A stretch of DNA of 64,000 bases from Chloroflexus islandicus (GCF_001650695.1 NZ_LWQS01000011.1:1-64000), one strand, 5' to 3'; positions 12,743 to 21,707 are shown, numbered from the stretch's first letter. Numbers and translations are program-made. Notes: generated by a model not told the origin, from the letters alone.

Positions 12743-14008
12743 ATGACGTCTCACCAGATCAACCCGTTTCACGTCGCTCAACAGCAGTTCGATCAGGCTG
12801 CCGATATGTTGCGCCTGCCCGATGATGTGCGGGCGATTCTGCGCGTGCCTCAGCGCGAATTGACGGTTAACTTTCCAGTGCAGATGGACGACGGCTCGAC
12901 CCGCGTCTTTACCGGCTATCGCGTGCAGCACAATCTCAGCCGGGGGCCGGTGAAGGGCGGCATCCGCTATCACCCCAGCGTTGACATTGACGAAGTGCGC
13001 GCGCTGGCGATGTGGATGACATGGAAGTGCGCGCTAGTCAATATTCCCTACGGCGGCGCCAAGGGCGGCGTGATCGTCGATCCCAAGCAACTCTCACCGG
13101 GAGAGCTTGAGCGGCTGACACGGCGCTTCGCCACCGAAATCAGCATCCTGCTCGGCCCCGAAAAGGATATTCCCGCGCCCGATGTCGGCACCAACGCCCA
13201 AACCATGGCGTGGATTATGGATACCATCTCGATGCATCGCGGCTACACGGTGCCGGCGGTAATCACTGGCAAACCGGTGAACGTCGGCGGATCGCTGGGT
13301 CGCGTCGAGGCAACCGGCCGCGGGGTGATGCTGATGGTGCGCGAGATGGCGCGTAAGCTCAATTGGCCGCTGGCGGGGTTGCGCGTCGTGGTGCAAGGGT
13401 TCGGCAATGTCGGCAGCACGGCAGCGCATCTGCTCCATCAGCTCGGTTGTACGATCATCGGCGTGGCTGATGCGTCAGGCGGCTACTACTGCGCGCATGG
13501 GCTTGATATTCCGGCCATGCGCGCCTATGCCGACCGCCATCCGTTCCACCTGCTGGAAGGCTATAGCGCACCCGGCGTTGAACGGATCAGCGGCAGCGAA
13601 TTGTTGGAACTCGAATGCGATGTCTTGATTCCGGCGGCGCTGGAAAACCAGCTCACCGGAGCGAACGCTGAACGCATCCGCGCCAAGTTGATTGTCGAAG
13701 GCGCTAACGGGCCAACGACGCCGGAAGCGGATGCGATTCTGGGTGAACGCGGCATTCTTATCGTGCCTGATATTCTCGCCAACGCCGGCGGCGTGATCGT
13801 CTCGTACTTTGAATGGGTGCAGGGCCTGCAAGAGTTTTTCTGGGACGAACAAGACATCAATGATAAGCTGGAACGCATTATCGTCGGCGCCTTCCAGCAG
13901 GTGACAACTATGGCCGAGCAGCGCCGGGTCCCGCTGCGCCTTGCGGCCTATTTGCTGGCCGTGCAGCGGGTGGCCGATGCAAATACGACCCGTGGGGTGT
14001 ATCCGTGA
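12743..14008 (+). CDS. gdhA: Glutamate dehydrogenase (Glu/Leu/Phe/Val family)
   Basis: A 421-residue hexameric-type glutamate dehydrogenase: glutamate + NAD(P)+ <-> 2-oxoglutarate + NH4+. Visible motifs: 'GPVKGGIRYHPSVDIDEVRA', catalytic lysine in 'IPYGGAKGGVIVDP', 'PAPDVGTNAQTMAWIMDT', nucleotide fold 'VVQGFGNVGSTAAHLL', and 'ANAGGVIVSYFEWVQ'. The ATG at 12743 has GAGGGG 6 bases upstream. A TTG at 12716 has an even better site (GAGAGGAG, 12701-12708) and would add nine residues, so the start is not settled. Together with the distant glnA it forms the visible part of ammonia assimilation. Confidence 0.95.
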   Translation: MTSHQINPFHVAQQQFDQAADMLRLPDDVRAILRVPQRELTVNFPVQMDDGSTRVFTGYRVQHNLSRGPVKGGIRYHPSVDIDEVRALAMWMTWKCALVNIPYGGAKGGVIVDPKQLSPGELERLTRRFATEISILLGPEKDIPAPDVGTNAQTMAWIMDTISMHRGYTVPAVITGKPVNVGGSLGRVEATGRGVMLMVREMARKLNWPLAGLRVVVQGFGNVGSTAAHLLHQLGCTIIGVADASGGYYCAHGLDIPAMRAYADRHPFHLLEGYSAPGVERISGSELLELECDVLIPAALENQLTGANAERIRAKLIVEGANGPTTPEADAILGERGILIVPDILANAGGVIVSYFEWVQGLQEFFWDEQDINDKLERIIVGAFQQVTTMAEQRRVPLRLAAYLLAVQRVADANTTRGVYP

Positions 14009-14026
14009 TGAACGCCAAGCCGCCGC

Positions 14027-14084
14027 GATGCTCAGCGAAGACCGGCGCTGGCGCGCAAAGTCGTTGCTAACGACGCTGAGCATC
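14027..14084 (+). other. Nested inverted repeat upstream of response regulator
   Basis: An 11-bp outer stem (14027-14037 with 14074-14084) encloses a GTCGTT-gct-AACGAC hairpin (14060-14074). It sits between the gdhA stop and the receiver gene, without a T-run. It may be a leader structure or a weak terminator; function not known. Confidence 0.45.
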
Positions 14085-14117
14085 GTAGCGGAGTGAGCTG
14101 ATAGCGCAGGAGACCGT

Positions 14118-14486
14118 ATGCACATTGTGCTCGTTGAGGATAATCCGCTGATGCAACAATTGTTTGCGATCTTCCTGCGCGGGCAGGGCTTTGAGGTGAC
14201 AGTCGCCGCCACCGGTGCGGCTGCATTGGCCGCACCGGTAGCATCACCAGCCCTTTTTCTCATCGATCTGCGGTTGCCCGATTGTGATGGGTTTGATCTC
14301 TTGCGCCAATTGCGCGCCCGGCCTGAGCTGCGCCACTGCCCGGCCATCGCGCTCAGCGGCCTTGGCGAAAGCGACCGGCGCTCGGCGCTGGCGGCTGGTT
14401 TCGATCGCTTTCTCACCAAACCGACCGATCTCGATGAATTGATCCTGACGATCACCGAGTTGTTGGGAGGCGCGCCGGAACGTTAG
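14118..14486 (+). CDS. Stand-alone response regulator receiver protein
   Basis: A 122-residue CheY-like receiver with no output domain. The acidic pair is at residues 7-8 (LVEDN), the phosphorylatable Asp is D50 in 'FLIDLRLPDCDGFDLL', and the conserved Lys is in 'RFLTKPTDLDE'. It must pass its signal by protein contact. A good AGGAG site precedes the ATG. No histidine kinase is adjacent, so the partner is unknown; two kinases and a CheA lie elsewhere in the window. Confidence 0.93.
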   Translation: MHIVLVEDNPLMQQLFAIFLRGQGFEVTVAATGAAALAAPVASPALFLIDLRLPDCDGFDLLRQLRARPELRHCPAIALSGLGESDRRSALAAGFDRFLTKPTDLDELILTITELLGGAPER

Positions 14487-14509
14487 GCTGCGCCTCAGCA
14501 GGAGTAACG

Positions 14510-15196
14510 ATGAAGCGGTTAGTGTTGTGGGATGTTGATGGCACCTTGCTCTCGACCGACGGGATCGCCGCGAACGCGATGCGCACCGCGTTGCGGCAGT
14601 TGGTTGGGCCAGAGGTGCGGATCGAGCGCACCTCGTATGCCGGTAAGACCGATTGGCAAATTGTGCGCGATAGTTTACCTTCGTTGGATGAAGCAACGAT
14701 TCAAGCCCGGTTGCGCGAGTTTATTGACCTGTACGTCTCCGAACTCAGCGCGCAACGCGAGGCGCTGATCGCGCGTTCGACCGTCTTTGCCGGCGTGATG
14801 GCCGCACTCAGCGCGCTGACCGACTATGCGTACCAAGCCCCGCTTACTGGCAACGTCGCCGCCGCGGCCCGGATCAAGCTCGAATGCACCGGCTTATTGC
14901 CGTGGCTCGATATCGAAGCCGGCGCGTATGGCGATGACCACTTCGACCGGCTGGCCTTGCCGCCCATCGCAGCGCGCCGCGCCGAATCCCGCTACCGGCG
15001 CGCCTTTACCCCCGCTGAAGTGGTGATTATCGGCGATACGCCGCGCGATATCGCCTGCGGCAAGGCGTTTGGCGCGCGCACAGTCGCAGTAGCCACCGGC
15101 CCCTTCTCGATGGCCGAATTGGCCGATCACCGTCCTGACGCGCTCTTGCCCGACCTCAGCAATACTGACGCCGTGTTAGCGGCGGTGTTGGGCTGA
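14510..15196 (+). CDS. HAD-family hydrolase
   Basis: A 228-residue haloacid dehalogenase-type phosphatase. Motif I is 'VLWDVDGTLL' with nucleophile D8 and D10, motif II is the T in 'LTGN', and motif IV is 'VIIGDTPRDIACGKAFGA'. A helical cap occupies about residues 20-90. It resembles phosphoglycolate-phosphatase-like proteins, but the substrate cannot be assigned. It starts 23 bases after the receiver gene with an AGGAG site, so they are probably co-transcribed. Confidence 0.88.
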   Translation: MKRLVLWDVDGTLLSTDGIAANAMRTALRQLVGPEVRIERTSYAGKTDWQIVRDSLPSLDEATIQARLREFIDLYVSELSAQREALIARSTVFAGVMAALSALTDYAYQAPLTGNVAAAARIKLECTGLLPWLDIEAGAYGDDHFDRLALPPIAARRAESRYRRAFTPAEVVIIGDTPRDIACGKAFGARTVAVATGPFSMAELADHRPDALLPDLSNTDAVLAAVLG

Positions 15197-15222
15197 GGGC
15201 ATAGGGTTGGCGGTAAAACACG

Positions 15223-15257
15223 AAGGGAGGGCGTTAATAGCAAACGTGCCCTCCCTT
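15223..15257. terminator. Bidirectional terminator-like hairpin
   Basis: AAGGGAGGGC (15223-15232) pairs with GCCCTCCCTT (15248-15257) over a 15-nt loop, between the convergent HAD gene and the small minus-strand gene. On the minus strand a GTTTTAC tract follows shortly after. Confidence 0.6.
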
Positions 15258-15281
15258 TCGCTGCGGACCGGCAATCACACC

Positions 15282-15545
15282 TTACAATGCGCGCGGCCCG
15301 CCATGGAGTTCCTCAACCAGATGCGCGCGCGCCTCGACCGTGGCCATCTGGGTCGAAGCGTAAAGTGAAGCGGCGCGCATGATCTCTTTCGCCTGCTCTG
15401 CTGGCATAGCACGCACTTGCTCGAGCGTAAGCCCTTGGCTGCGCAGATACTCCAGAATGTAGGCTTGCTCGAGGTGTTCGTAGCTTTCACGAGCACCGGT
15501 ATCGGTCAGTTCAGGATTTGTGGGGGCGTCGTTGCCATAGCGCAC
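15282..15545 (-). CDS. Small conserved-looking protein, start uncertain
   Basis: As read, an 87-residue product starting at GTG 15545 (VRYGNDAPTNPELTDTG). It is a helical protein with 'HLEQAYILEYLRSQGLTLEQ' and 'MRAASLYASTQMATVEARAH'; no family recognised. Oddity: AGGAGG (15545-15550) abuts this GTG, which is too close for initiation, but stands exactly 6 bases before an ATG at 15538 in another frame. One extra C in the five-C run (15522-15526) would join that ATG to this frame, giving MATTPPTNPELTDTG. A missed base or a real frameshift is therefore likely. TATAGT at 15572-15577 (minus strand) is a possible -10. Confidence 0.6.
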   Translation of the reverse strand: MRYGNDAPTNPELTDTGARESYEHLEQAYILEYLRSQGLTLEQVRAMPAEQAKEIMRAASLYASTQMATVEARAHLVEELHGGPRAL

Positions 15546-15623
15546 CTCCTCGGTGTGGGTTGATGTCTTTACTATAACATGCTGGTGCGCTACGTTTAGA
15601 AAAAAGTTCACAACTATCTGTAA

Positions 15624-15654
15624 AGTAACGGCGGGTTTGAAACCCGCCGTTACT
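15624..15654. repeat. 31-bp palindrome containing GGCGGGTTTGAAACCCGCC
   Basis: Perfect 15-bp arms around a single central G, between trxB and the small downstream gene. It shares its 19-bp core with copies at 7819, 7869 and 36950. By position it could terminate or process the trxB transcript. Confidence 0.8.
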
Positions 15655-15667
15655 AGCTACCCGCTCG

Positions 15668-16624
15668 TTAGGCCGTGGCGGTTGCAGTCGCCTTGGCGCG
15701 GGCATGCTCCTGCTCGGCAAGGTACCACGTCGCTTCCATCGCAGCGCGGCAACCATCGCCGGCAGCGGTGATCGCCTGCCGGTAAATGTGATCGGCCACA
15801 TCGCCGGCGGCAAAGATGCCGGGGATATTGGTGCGGGTGCGCCCGTCGGTCACAATATAGCCGCCCTCGTCAAGCTCAAGGATCCCGCGGAACAGCTCAG
15901 TGTTCGGCACGTGGCCAATGTACGGGAAGACGCCATCAACCGCCAGCTCGCTAATCTCGCCGGTTTGCAGGTTGCGCAGCGTCACCGACTCGACCTTGTC
16001 TTTGCCGTTGATCGCCACAACCACCGAATTCCAGATGAAGCGCACCTTGGGGTTACTGAAGGCGCGCTCTTGCAAGACCGGATCGGCCCGCAAACTGTCG
16101 CGGCGATGCACGATGAACAGCTCATCAACGTAGCGGGTGAGGAACAGACCCTCATCGAGCGCGCTGTTGCCGCCGCCGACGACCACCACCTTCTTGCCAC
16201 GGAAGAAGAAGCCGTCACAGGTGGCGCAGTAGCTGACGCCACGATTAGCCAGCTCTTCCTCGCCGGGAACACCTAGCTTGCGCGGCGACGCGCCGGTGCT
16301 GACGATAATGGTATCAGCCGTGATGGTCTGGCCGCTGTCGGTATGGATCACGAAGGGGCGTTGATCAACCTCAACCTTCGTCACCATCGTTTCTAGATAT
16401 TGAGCGCCGAAACGGGCAGCTTGCTTCTCCATCGCCTCGGCCAGCTCAAAGCCGCCAATCCCTTCGGGAAAGCCGGGGTAGTTCTCGACTTCGCTCGTGG
16501 TCGCAATCAAACCACCGGGTTGCATCCCACGGATCACCAGCGGCTCAAGGTTGGCGCGCGCCGCGTAGAGGGCAGCCGTCAGACCGGCTGGACCCGAACC
16601 GATAATAACAACTTTGTGATGCAT
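15668..16624 (-). CDS. trxB: Thioredoxin-disulfide reductase
   Basis: A 318-residue low-molecular-weight thioredoxin reductase. FAD-binding motif 'VVIIGSGPAGLTAALYAARA' is at the N-terminus, the redox-active CATC (in 'SYCATCDGFFFRGK') is near residue 135, and the NADPH-binding 'VVVVGGGNSALDEGLFLTR' follows. The C-terminal FAD motif is 'GIFAAGDVAD'. It reduces thioredoxin using NADPH. The start MHHKVVII at 16624 is preferred, with GAGGAGA about 9 bases upstream; a 12-codon longer frame has no site. An extended -10 element lies upstream. Confidence 0.97.
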   Translation of the reverse strand: MHHKVVIIGSGPAGLTAALYAARANLEPLVIRGMQPGGLIATTSEVENYPGFPEGIGGFELAEAMEKQAARFGAQYLETMVTKVEVDQRPFVIHTDSGQTITADTIIVSTGASPRKLGVPGEEELANRGVSYCATCDGFFFRGKKVVVVGGGNSALDEGLFLTRYVDELFIVHRRDSLRADPVLQERAFSNPKVRFIWNSVVVAINGKDKVESVTLRNLQTGEISELAVDGVFPYIGHVPNTELFRGILELDEGGYIVTDGRTRTNIPGIFAAGDVADHIYRQAITAAGDGCRAAMEATWYLAEQEHARAKATATATA

Positions 16625-16706
16625 AATGAATAATCTCCTCGCCTTTGCGCAATCACACACAGATCAAACCGGCGGCGCGGCAGGCGTCGCGTCGCTCATA
16701 GCAGGG

Positions 16707-16715
16707 AGTATACCA
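16707..16715 (-). promoter_or_regulatory. Extended -10 promoter of trxB
   Basis: TGG-TATACT on the minus strand, about 85 bases upstream of the trxB start. No good -35 hexamer is present, so the TGn extension probably compensates. Confidence 0.5.
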
Positions 16716-16880
16716 TACCCCGGTACCGTTTGTCTGTAATCTAGATTACCCCCCGGGGGTATGGGGGTTCAAGGGTAGAAAGAACCCATGAGGGTACATG
16801 TAGTTGATGGCTTTGAGATGTGCCGGTGTGCCATCTAGCCCCGCTCCCGTTGATGTGGGTTCAAGGGTGGACAGACCACC

Positions 16881-18050
16881 TGATCCGGCGCCCGGCCCTG
16901 AAGGGCCGCTAGCGGTACGAAGCCTGCGCAGCGGGCTAATGGCCCCCACCCCTTGCCCCTCCCCCGCTGGGGGAGGGGTGATGGGGAACGCAGCGCGAGA
17001 CTTTACGGCATCGCACAGCGATCAGATCAAACGTTCTGTCCGCCCCTCAATCCCAGCGGGGAAGGGCTGGAGTAGGGGCTGTGCGCGCCCCCCGGCTGTC
17101 ATTGCGAGCCGCCGCAGGCGGCGAAGCAATCCCCCACGAGCATGGGATCAACCCGTTCAGGCATCCTTTCCTGTGAATCGCTCCCCCAGCGAGTTCACGG
17201 GCAGACAGCCCGCCTGATCCGGCACCCGGCCCTGAAGGGCCGCTAGCGGTACGAAGCCTGCGCAGCGGGCTAATGGCCCCCACCCCTTGCCCCTCCCCCG
17301 CTGGGGGAGGGGTGATGGGGAACGCAGCGCGAGACTTTACGGCATCGCACAGCGATCAGATCAAACGTTCTGTCCGCCCCTCAATCCCAGCGGGGAAGGG
17401 CTGGAGTAGGGGCTGTGCGCGCCCCCCGGCTGTCATTGCGAGCCGCCGCAGGCGGCGAAGCAATCCCCCACGAGCATGGGATCAACCCGTTCAGGCATCC
17501 TTTCCTGTGAATCGCTCCCCCAGCGAGTTCACGGGCAGACAGCCCGCCTGATCCGGCACCCGGCCCTGAAGGGCCGCGAGCGGTACGAAGCCTGCGCAGC
17601 GGGCTGCTGCCCCACCCCTTGCCCCTCCCCCGCTGGGGGAGGGGTGATGGGGAACGCAGCGCGAGACTTTACGGCATTGCACAGCGATCAATCAAATGTT
17701 CTTTCCGCCCCTCAATCCCAGCGGGAGAGGGCTGGAGTGGGGGCTGTGCGCACCTCCCGGCTGTCATTGCGAGCCGCCGCAGGCGGCGAAGCAATCCCCC
17801 ACGAGCACGGGAGCAAACCGCTCAGGCATCCTTCCCTGTGAGTCGCTCCCCTAGCGAGTTCACGGGCGAGCAGCCCACCTGATCCGGCGCTCGGCCCTGA
17901 AGATCTGGGCTAGCGGTACGAAGCCCGCCGCGCGGGCTGATGCCCCCACCCCTTGCGGGTGATGAGGAGCGCAGCGCGAGACTTTACGGCATTGCACAGC
18001 GATCAACGATTGCGAGCGTTCAAACGTTCTATCAACCCTTCAAAGGTGTG
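16881..18050. repeat. 334-bp tandem repeat array
   Basis: About 3.5 units. Landmark spacing between equivalent points is 334, 334 and 331 bp (16894, 17228, 17562, 17893). Units one and two are almost identical, unit three differs slightly, and unit four decays after ~120 bp. Each unit contains the double-hairpin repeat, a 'cccctcccccgctgggggagggg' type palindromic GC block, a 'ttgcgagccgccgcaggcggcgaagcaat' type inverted repeat and a 'cgagttcacgggc' segment. Open frames across it are spurious. The spacer 16660-16880 upstream holds only a partial unit and the trxB promoter. Confidence 0.93.
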
Positions 18051-18144
18051 GGGGGTGAAATAGGACAAGGACACCCACAGATTTCACGAATTGGCACGGG
18101 TGCCCGATCCGGGTTCATCCGTCGCACCCGTGCCAATCCGTATC

Positions 18145-19320
18145 CTATGACTCGTCACCCTTCCGTGGCGTCCAATGCGTCTGCACGCCGGGCACTGCCG
18201 GCGGCGGCGTGGCGCCGCAGTAGATCCACACCACCCGGAAGCCCAATTCCCGCAAGCGCAGGAGCGTCGCGCGGATCGGCTCGGCGGCCACCGCGCCGAT
18301 CAACACAATCGTCGCGCCGGGGTGGAGTTCGGGGGTAATCAGGCGGAGCAAGCGCGCGCCGGGTAACACCGAGTAGGCCGTCAGCCGGGCGAGCGTTTCC
18401 ATGATCTGGCTCAGTTGGTTAGGGCTGCGACCGGGTGGCAGCCGGACGAGATGTTCATCGGCGGCGGGCGCACCGTTGGCGTAGAGACCAACCGCGTGAC
18501 CGGCGGCAAGGCTGCTGCGGGCCAGCGTTGCCGTCACGCTGATCAGATGCTCCACCAGTTCGGGATCGATGCCTTGAAAATAGAACTCGAAGGTGTCGAG
18601 ATCAAGCACAAGGGCCAGCGTATGCGATGTCGTCGGCTCGTAGACACGAGTCTGCAACGTGCCGGTGCGCGCCGTCGCCGCCCAATGCACATCCTTGAGC
18701 GGATCAGAGGGTGCGTAGTCGCGCACGCCAACTACCCGCAGCGGGTCACGCAACAACGCTGGCGCGCGCATCAACCCTAGCGGATCGCGGGCCGGCAGAC
18801 CGAGATCGGCCAGCGCCAACAGGCGCGGATAGACGAGCAGCGTCGCATCGGCTGGGAAGGTTGCGTCGCTGCGATAAAGGCCAAACGGATCACCACTCTG
18901 GGCTTGGGCCGGCCCCAAGTGAAACGCGCCGCGCCGCTCGCATCGCAACCGGTAGCGCCAGATCACCCGTTCGTACCAGCGCAGGCCGGTGCTGCGACGG
19001 AGCAGGCTGGTCTGGCGGCTGCCGCTGAAGATGACCGGGGCATCAAGCGCGCGCAAGCCGTTGGGAAGAGCGTCGAAGATTTGGATTTGGGCGAGCGGTA
19101 ATGGCTTACGGTTCGTGATGGTGATGGTCAGCGTCACCTCATCGCCGGGAAAGGCGCGGGTCTGGCTCAGCTCACGGCGGTAGTCAACCCGGCGCAATGC
19201 CCACCGCTGCCAAAGGCGGGCCGCGCCGAGGCTAGTTAACAAGGTGATGGCCAGCAGCGCCAAGGCCGCTTGGCGCGCGAGCACAGCGAGGATCAGAATA
19301 GCGAAGAGGGCAGGGATCAT
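18145..19320 (-). CDS. DUF58 domain membrane protein
   Basis: A 391-residue protein with two N-terminal hydrophobic segments (about residues 3-35), a beta-rich segment starting 'FPGDEVTLTITITNRKPLPL' and the DUF58 core ('VRDYAPSDPLKDVHWAATAR', 'VLDLDTFEFYF'). The C-terminal part has a vWA-like fold. DUF58 proteins usually sit with a MoxR ATPase and transglutaminase-like proteins; neither is nearby here. Function unproven, probably assembly or quality control at the membrane. Confidence 0.85.
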   Translation of the reverse strand: MIPALFAILILAVLARQAALALLAITLLTSLGAARLWQRWALRRVDYRRELSQTRAFPGDEVTLTITITNRKPLPLAQIQIFDALPNGLRALDAPVIFSGSRQTSLLRRSTGLRWYERVIWRYRLRCERRGAFHLGPAQAQSGDPFGLYRSDATFPADATLLVYPRLLALADLGLPARDPLGLMRAPALLRDPLRVVGVRDYAPSDPLKDVHWAATARTGTLQTRVYEPTTSHTLALVLDLDTFEFYFQGIDPELVEHLISVTATLARSSLAAGHAVGLYANGAPAADEHLVRLPPGRSPNQLSQIMETLARLTAYSVLPGARLLRLITPELHPGATIVLIGAVAAEPIRATLLRLRELGFRVVWIYCGATPPPAVPGVQTHWTPRKGDES

Positions 19321-19491
19321 GGTGCGACAACATCATTGCGCGGCTGCGCAGGCAGAGCATAGGACACGGATAAACATGGGTACGACGGATTGGCACGGAT
19401 CGGGCAAAAAAGAAGGCCTCCGTCCTATCACCACTCCCAGACCGTGCGCATCCGTTGCATCCGCGGGTATCCGTCTCCCATTCCCCATCCG

Positions 19492-21054
19492 TCACTCTCC
19501 CGGCAGACGGCGCCGGCTGAGCGGCAAGGTAAAGAAGAAGCGCGAACCGCGCCCGACTTGGCTTTCCACCCAGATCCGGCCACCGTGGGCCTCGACAATA
19601 GCGCGGGTAATAAAAAGACCCAACCCGCTGCCCGGCTGATCACGGCGCAGGCGGGTATCAACGCGGTAAAACCGCTCGAAGATCAACTCCTGTTCTTCGG
19701 GCGGAATCCCGATCCCCTGATCAGACACATAGACAATCGCCATCTCACCCTCAGCGCGAGCGCCGATCCGGATCGTGCCGCCGTTGGGGCTATACTTGAC
19801 CGCATTCTCAATCAAATTGGTGAACACTTGCCGCAGCCGCTCGTAATCGGCATACACCGGCGGCAGATCATCAGACACCCGGATCTCAAACTCAATCCGT
19901 TCGCCAACCTGCGCGGCAAAGCGGCGCACCACCTCTTCGACCAGCAAGCGCAGCGACACATCACTCCGTTCGAGACGCAAGCCGCCGGCGGCAATCCGTG
20001 ACACATCAAGCAAGTCTTGAATTTGGCGGGCGAGCCGGTCGGCTTCTTCGCCAATCACCTGCAACGCCTCGCGGTACTGTTCAATCGTAAACTGGCCATC
20101 AGGGCGCAGCATCGTCTCGGCAAAGCCCTTGATAATGCTCACCGGCGTGCGCAACTCGTGCGAAATCACCGAAATAAAGGTATTCTGGCGCTCCTCCTCA
20201 ACCTTCTGGGCCGTAATATCGCGCACATTCGCGATCGCGCTGAGCAAAGAGCCATGCGCGCTGCGCTGCGGCGCGTAGCGGTTTTGAATAAACAGCTCGC
20301 GCCCGTCGCGGGTGGTGATGCGGCCCTCGACCACAGGGTTCGTCAGTTCGGGGTAGCGTTGCAACGGGCACTCATTGAGACAAATATTCACCCCTTGGGC
20401 ATTGCGAATCCCAAGCACCTCGGCGCAGGGGCGACCAATCGCCTCTTCACGCGACCAGCCGGTCAGTTGTTCCATCGTATGGTTAAAGGTCGTAATCCGC
20501 CAGCGGCCATCAATAATCATTACCCCATCGGCAGACTGCTCGATCAGCGCATTGAGATGCTGCTTCTCGCGCAACACACTCTGAAAGAGGCGAGCATTGC
20601 CGACCGCAATCGCTGCCTGATCGGCGAAATCTTGCAAGATCTGGCGATCATCAGCCGAAAACGCGACATTGAGCGCGGCGCGGAAGACATAAATCACACC
20701 CAGCGGCGTCTCGCGCACCGTCAGCGGCAGCGCAATCATTTGACGGAGGGGGATGCCAGTGTCGAGCGAGATTTCGCGTAGCGCCTGCGGGCCGAAGCGG
20801 CTAAGATCAGCGATGGGGATGCGCAACAACGGGGTGAAGGCCGGCCAATTCTCGCGCGGCAGTTGCGCAGAAGCCCGGATGCGCAACATCCCATCTTCTT
20901 CGTCGAACAGGGCAATAAAACCGAGGGTGCCGGCCAGCAGCTCGACCGCGTAGGTGATGACCAGATTGAGCACGCTGCCCAGATCGAGCTGAGCCGTCAG
21001 CGCGCGGCTAATCTGCAACAGATATTCGCGTTGGCGCAGGCGGAGATCAGTCAT
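19492..21054 (-). CDS. GAF-PAS sensor histidine kinase
   Basis: A 520-residue soluble kinase. GAF domain at about residues 5-165 (from 'LLQISRALTAQLDLGSVLNL'), PAS at about 170-285 ('LIEQSADGVMIIDGRWRITT'), HisKA with phospho-accepting His in 'VISHELRTPVSIIKGFAE' near 300, and HATPase with N box 'LIENAVKYSPNGG' and G boxes 'DQGIGIPPEEQE' and 'GSGLGLFITRAIVEAHGG'. The GAF and PAS suggest cytoplasmic ligand or redox sensing. The PAS includes three cysteines in 'GVNICLNECPLQ', which could bind metal or sense redox (inference). No response regulator is adjacent. The start MTDLRLRQ at 21054 is chosen because the upstream frame runs into repeat DNA. Confidence 0.93.
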   Translation of the reverse strand: MTDLRLRQREYLLQISRALTAQLDLGSVLNLVITYAVELLAGTLGFIALFDEEDGMLRIRASAQLPRENWPAFTPLLRIPIADLSRFGPQALREISLDTGIPLRQMIALPLTVRETPLGVIYVFRAALNVAFSADDRQILQDFADQAAIAVGNARLFQSVLREKQHLNALIEQSADGVMIIDGRWRITTFNHTMEQLTGWSREEAIGRPCAEVLGIRNAQGVNICLNECPLQRYPELTNPVVEGRITTRDGRELFIQNRYAPQRSAHGSLLSAIANVRDITAQKVEEERQNTFISVISHELRTPVSIIKGFAETMLRPDGQFTIEQYREALQVIGEEADRLARQIQDLLDVSRIAAGGLRLERSDVSLRLLVEEVVRRFAAQVGERIEFEIRVSDDLPPVYADYERLRQVFTNLIENAVKYSPNGGTIRIGARAEGEMAIVYVSDQGIGIPPEEQELIFERFYRVDTRLRRDQPGSGLGLFITRAIVEAHGGRIWVESQVGRGSRFFFTLPLSRRRLPGE

Positions 21055-21062
21055 CGCTGGGT

Positions 21063-21071
21063 ATTGTACCA
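21063..21071 (-). promoter_or_regulatory. Extended -10 promoter, possibly leaderless kinase mRNA
   Basis: TGG-TACAAT on the minus strand ends 8 bases before the kinase ATG. If used, transcription starts within a few bases of the start codon, giving a leaderless message. No Shine-Dalgarno precedes the ATG. Confidence 0.45.
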
Positions 21072-21290
21072 CAGCCGGCATCGGTAGCCGACAGACCATC
21101 TGATCCGGAACCCGGCTCTGAAGGGCCGGGCGAGGGATACAAAGCCCGCTGCGCGGGCTGATGCCCCCACCCCTTGCCCCTCCCCCGCTGGGGGAAGGGT
21201 GATGGGGGGCGCAGCACCGGGATTTCAGGCATCGCACAGCGATCAACGGTTGTAATCAAGTACATATTCTGTCTCCCCTCAACCGGGGCC
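21072..21290. repeat. Intergenic copy of the GC repeat family
   Basis: Contains the double-hairpin core (21114-21159) followed by the 'cccccgctggggga' block and 'cacagcgatcaacgg', as in one unit of the 16881-18050 array. No gene. Confidence 0.85.
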
Positions 21291-21300
21291 ATCACCGCTC

Positions 21301-21318
21301 AGTGTAAACTTTTACACT
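21301..21318. promoter_or_regulatory. 18-bp perfect palindrome, operator-like
   Basis: AGTGTAAA-CT-TTTACACT, a perfect 8-bp inverted repeat in AT-richer DNA than its surroundings. The rest of 21319-21707 shows no gene I can support. It contains AT-rich DNA near 21500 and a GGCGATG...CATCGCC stem near 21660-21690 in the leader of the next gene. The binding protein is unknown; the neighbouring small HTH protein is a candidate by proximity only. Confidence 0.5.
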
Positions 21319-21707
21319 CATCAGCATGCATGTTCGTGCTAGCTGTCAAGGATTACTCAAGATCGATCAAGCGCAAATCACCTCAAACAGATCAGCGAGC
21401 TTGATCTCATGCGCTATCCCAACGCGAAGACTGCGCCGGCGGAGCAAGATGACATTGTTACTATTTACACACCGACTCGACAATCCTAGTTATGCATGAT
21501 ATGATAATAAAAAATTACACCCCAGTATGGAAACTTGGTTTCGCACACAGTTCGTTGATAGGACGAACAACGCCAAGCGATCGGGAACCACAGCAGGCGA
21601 TTGCCTACCCCATCGCTATAGCAATAGGGCAACCCGTACCAAGCTGAGCTGAATCCGGTGGCGATGCCGCGAAACGGGCGCCATCGCCTAGCACGAGGAG
21701 AGGCGGC

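Noticed and set aside
13475-14455. 326-codon minus-strand frame over gdhA and the receiver gene
   Set aside because: Antisense to two clear genes, with low-complexity Arg/Ser-rich sequence.
16804-17882. Repeated open frames of 60-140 codons in the tandem array
   Set aside because: They are the same repeat read in successive units, rich in R/S/P, without ribosome sites; repeat DNA explains them fully.
21055-21246. 64-residue N-terminal extension of the GAF-PAS kinase
   Set aside because: The extension translates the GC repeat element; the kinase starts at MTDLRLRQ by family fit.
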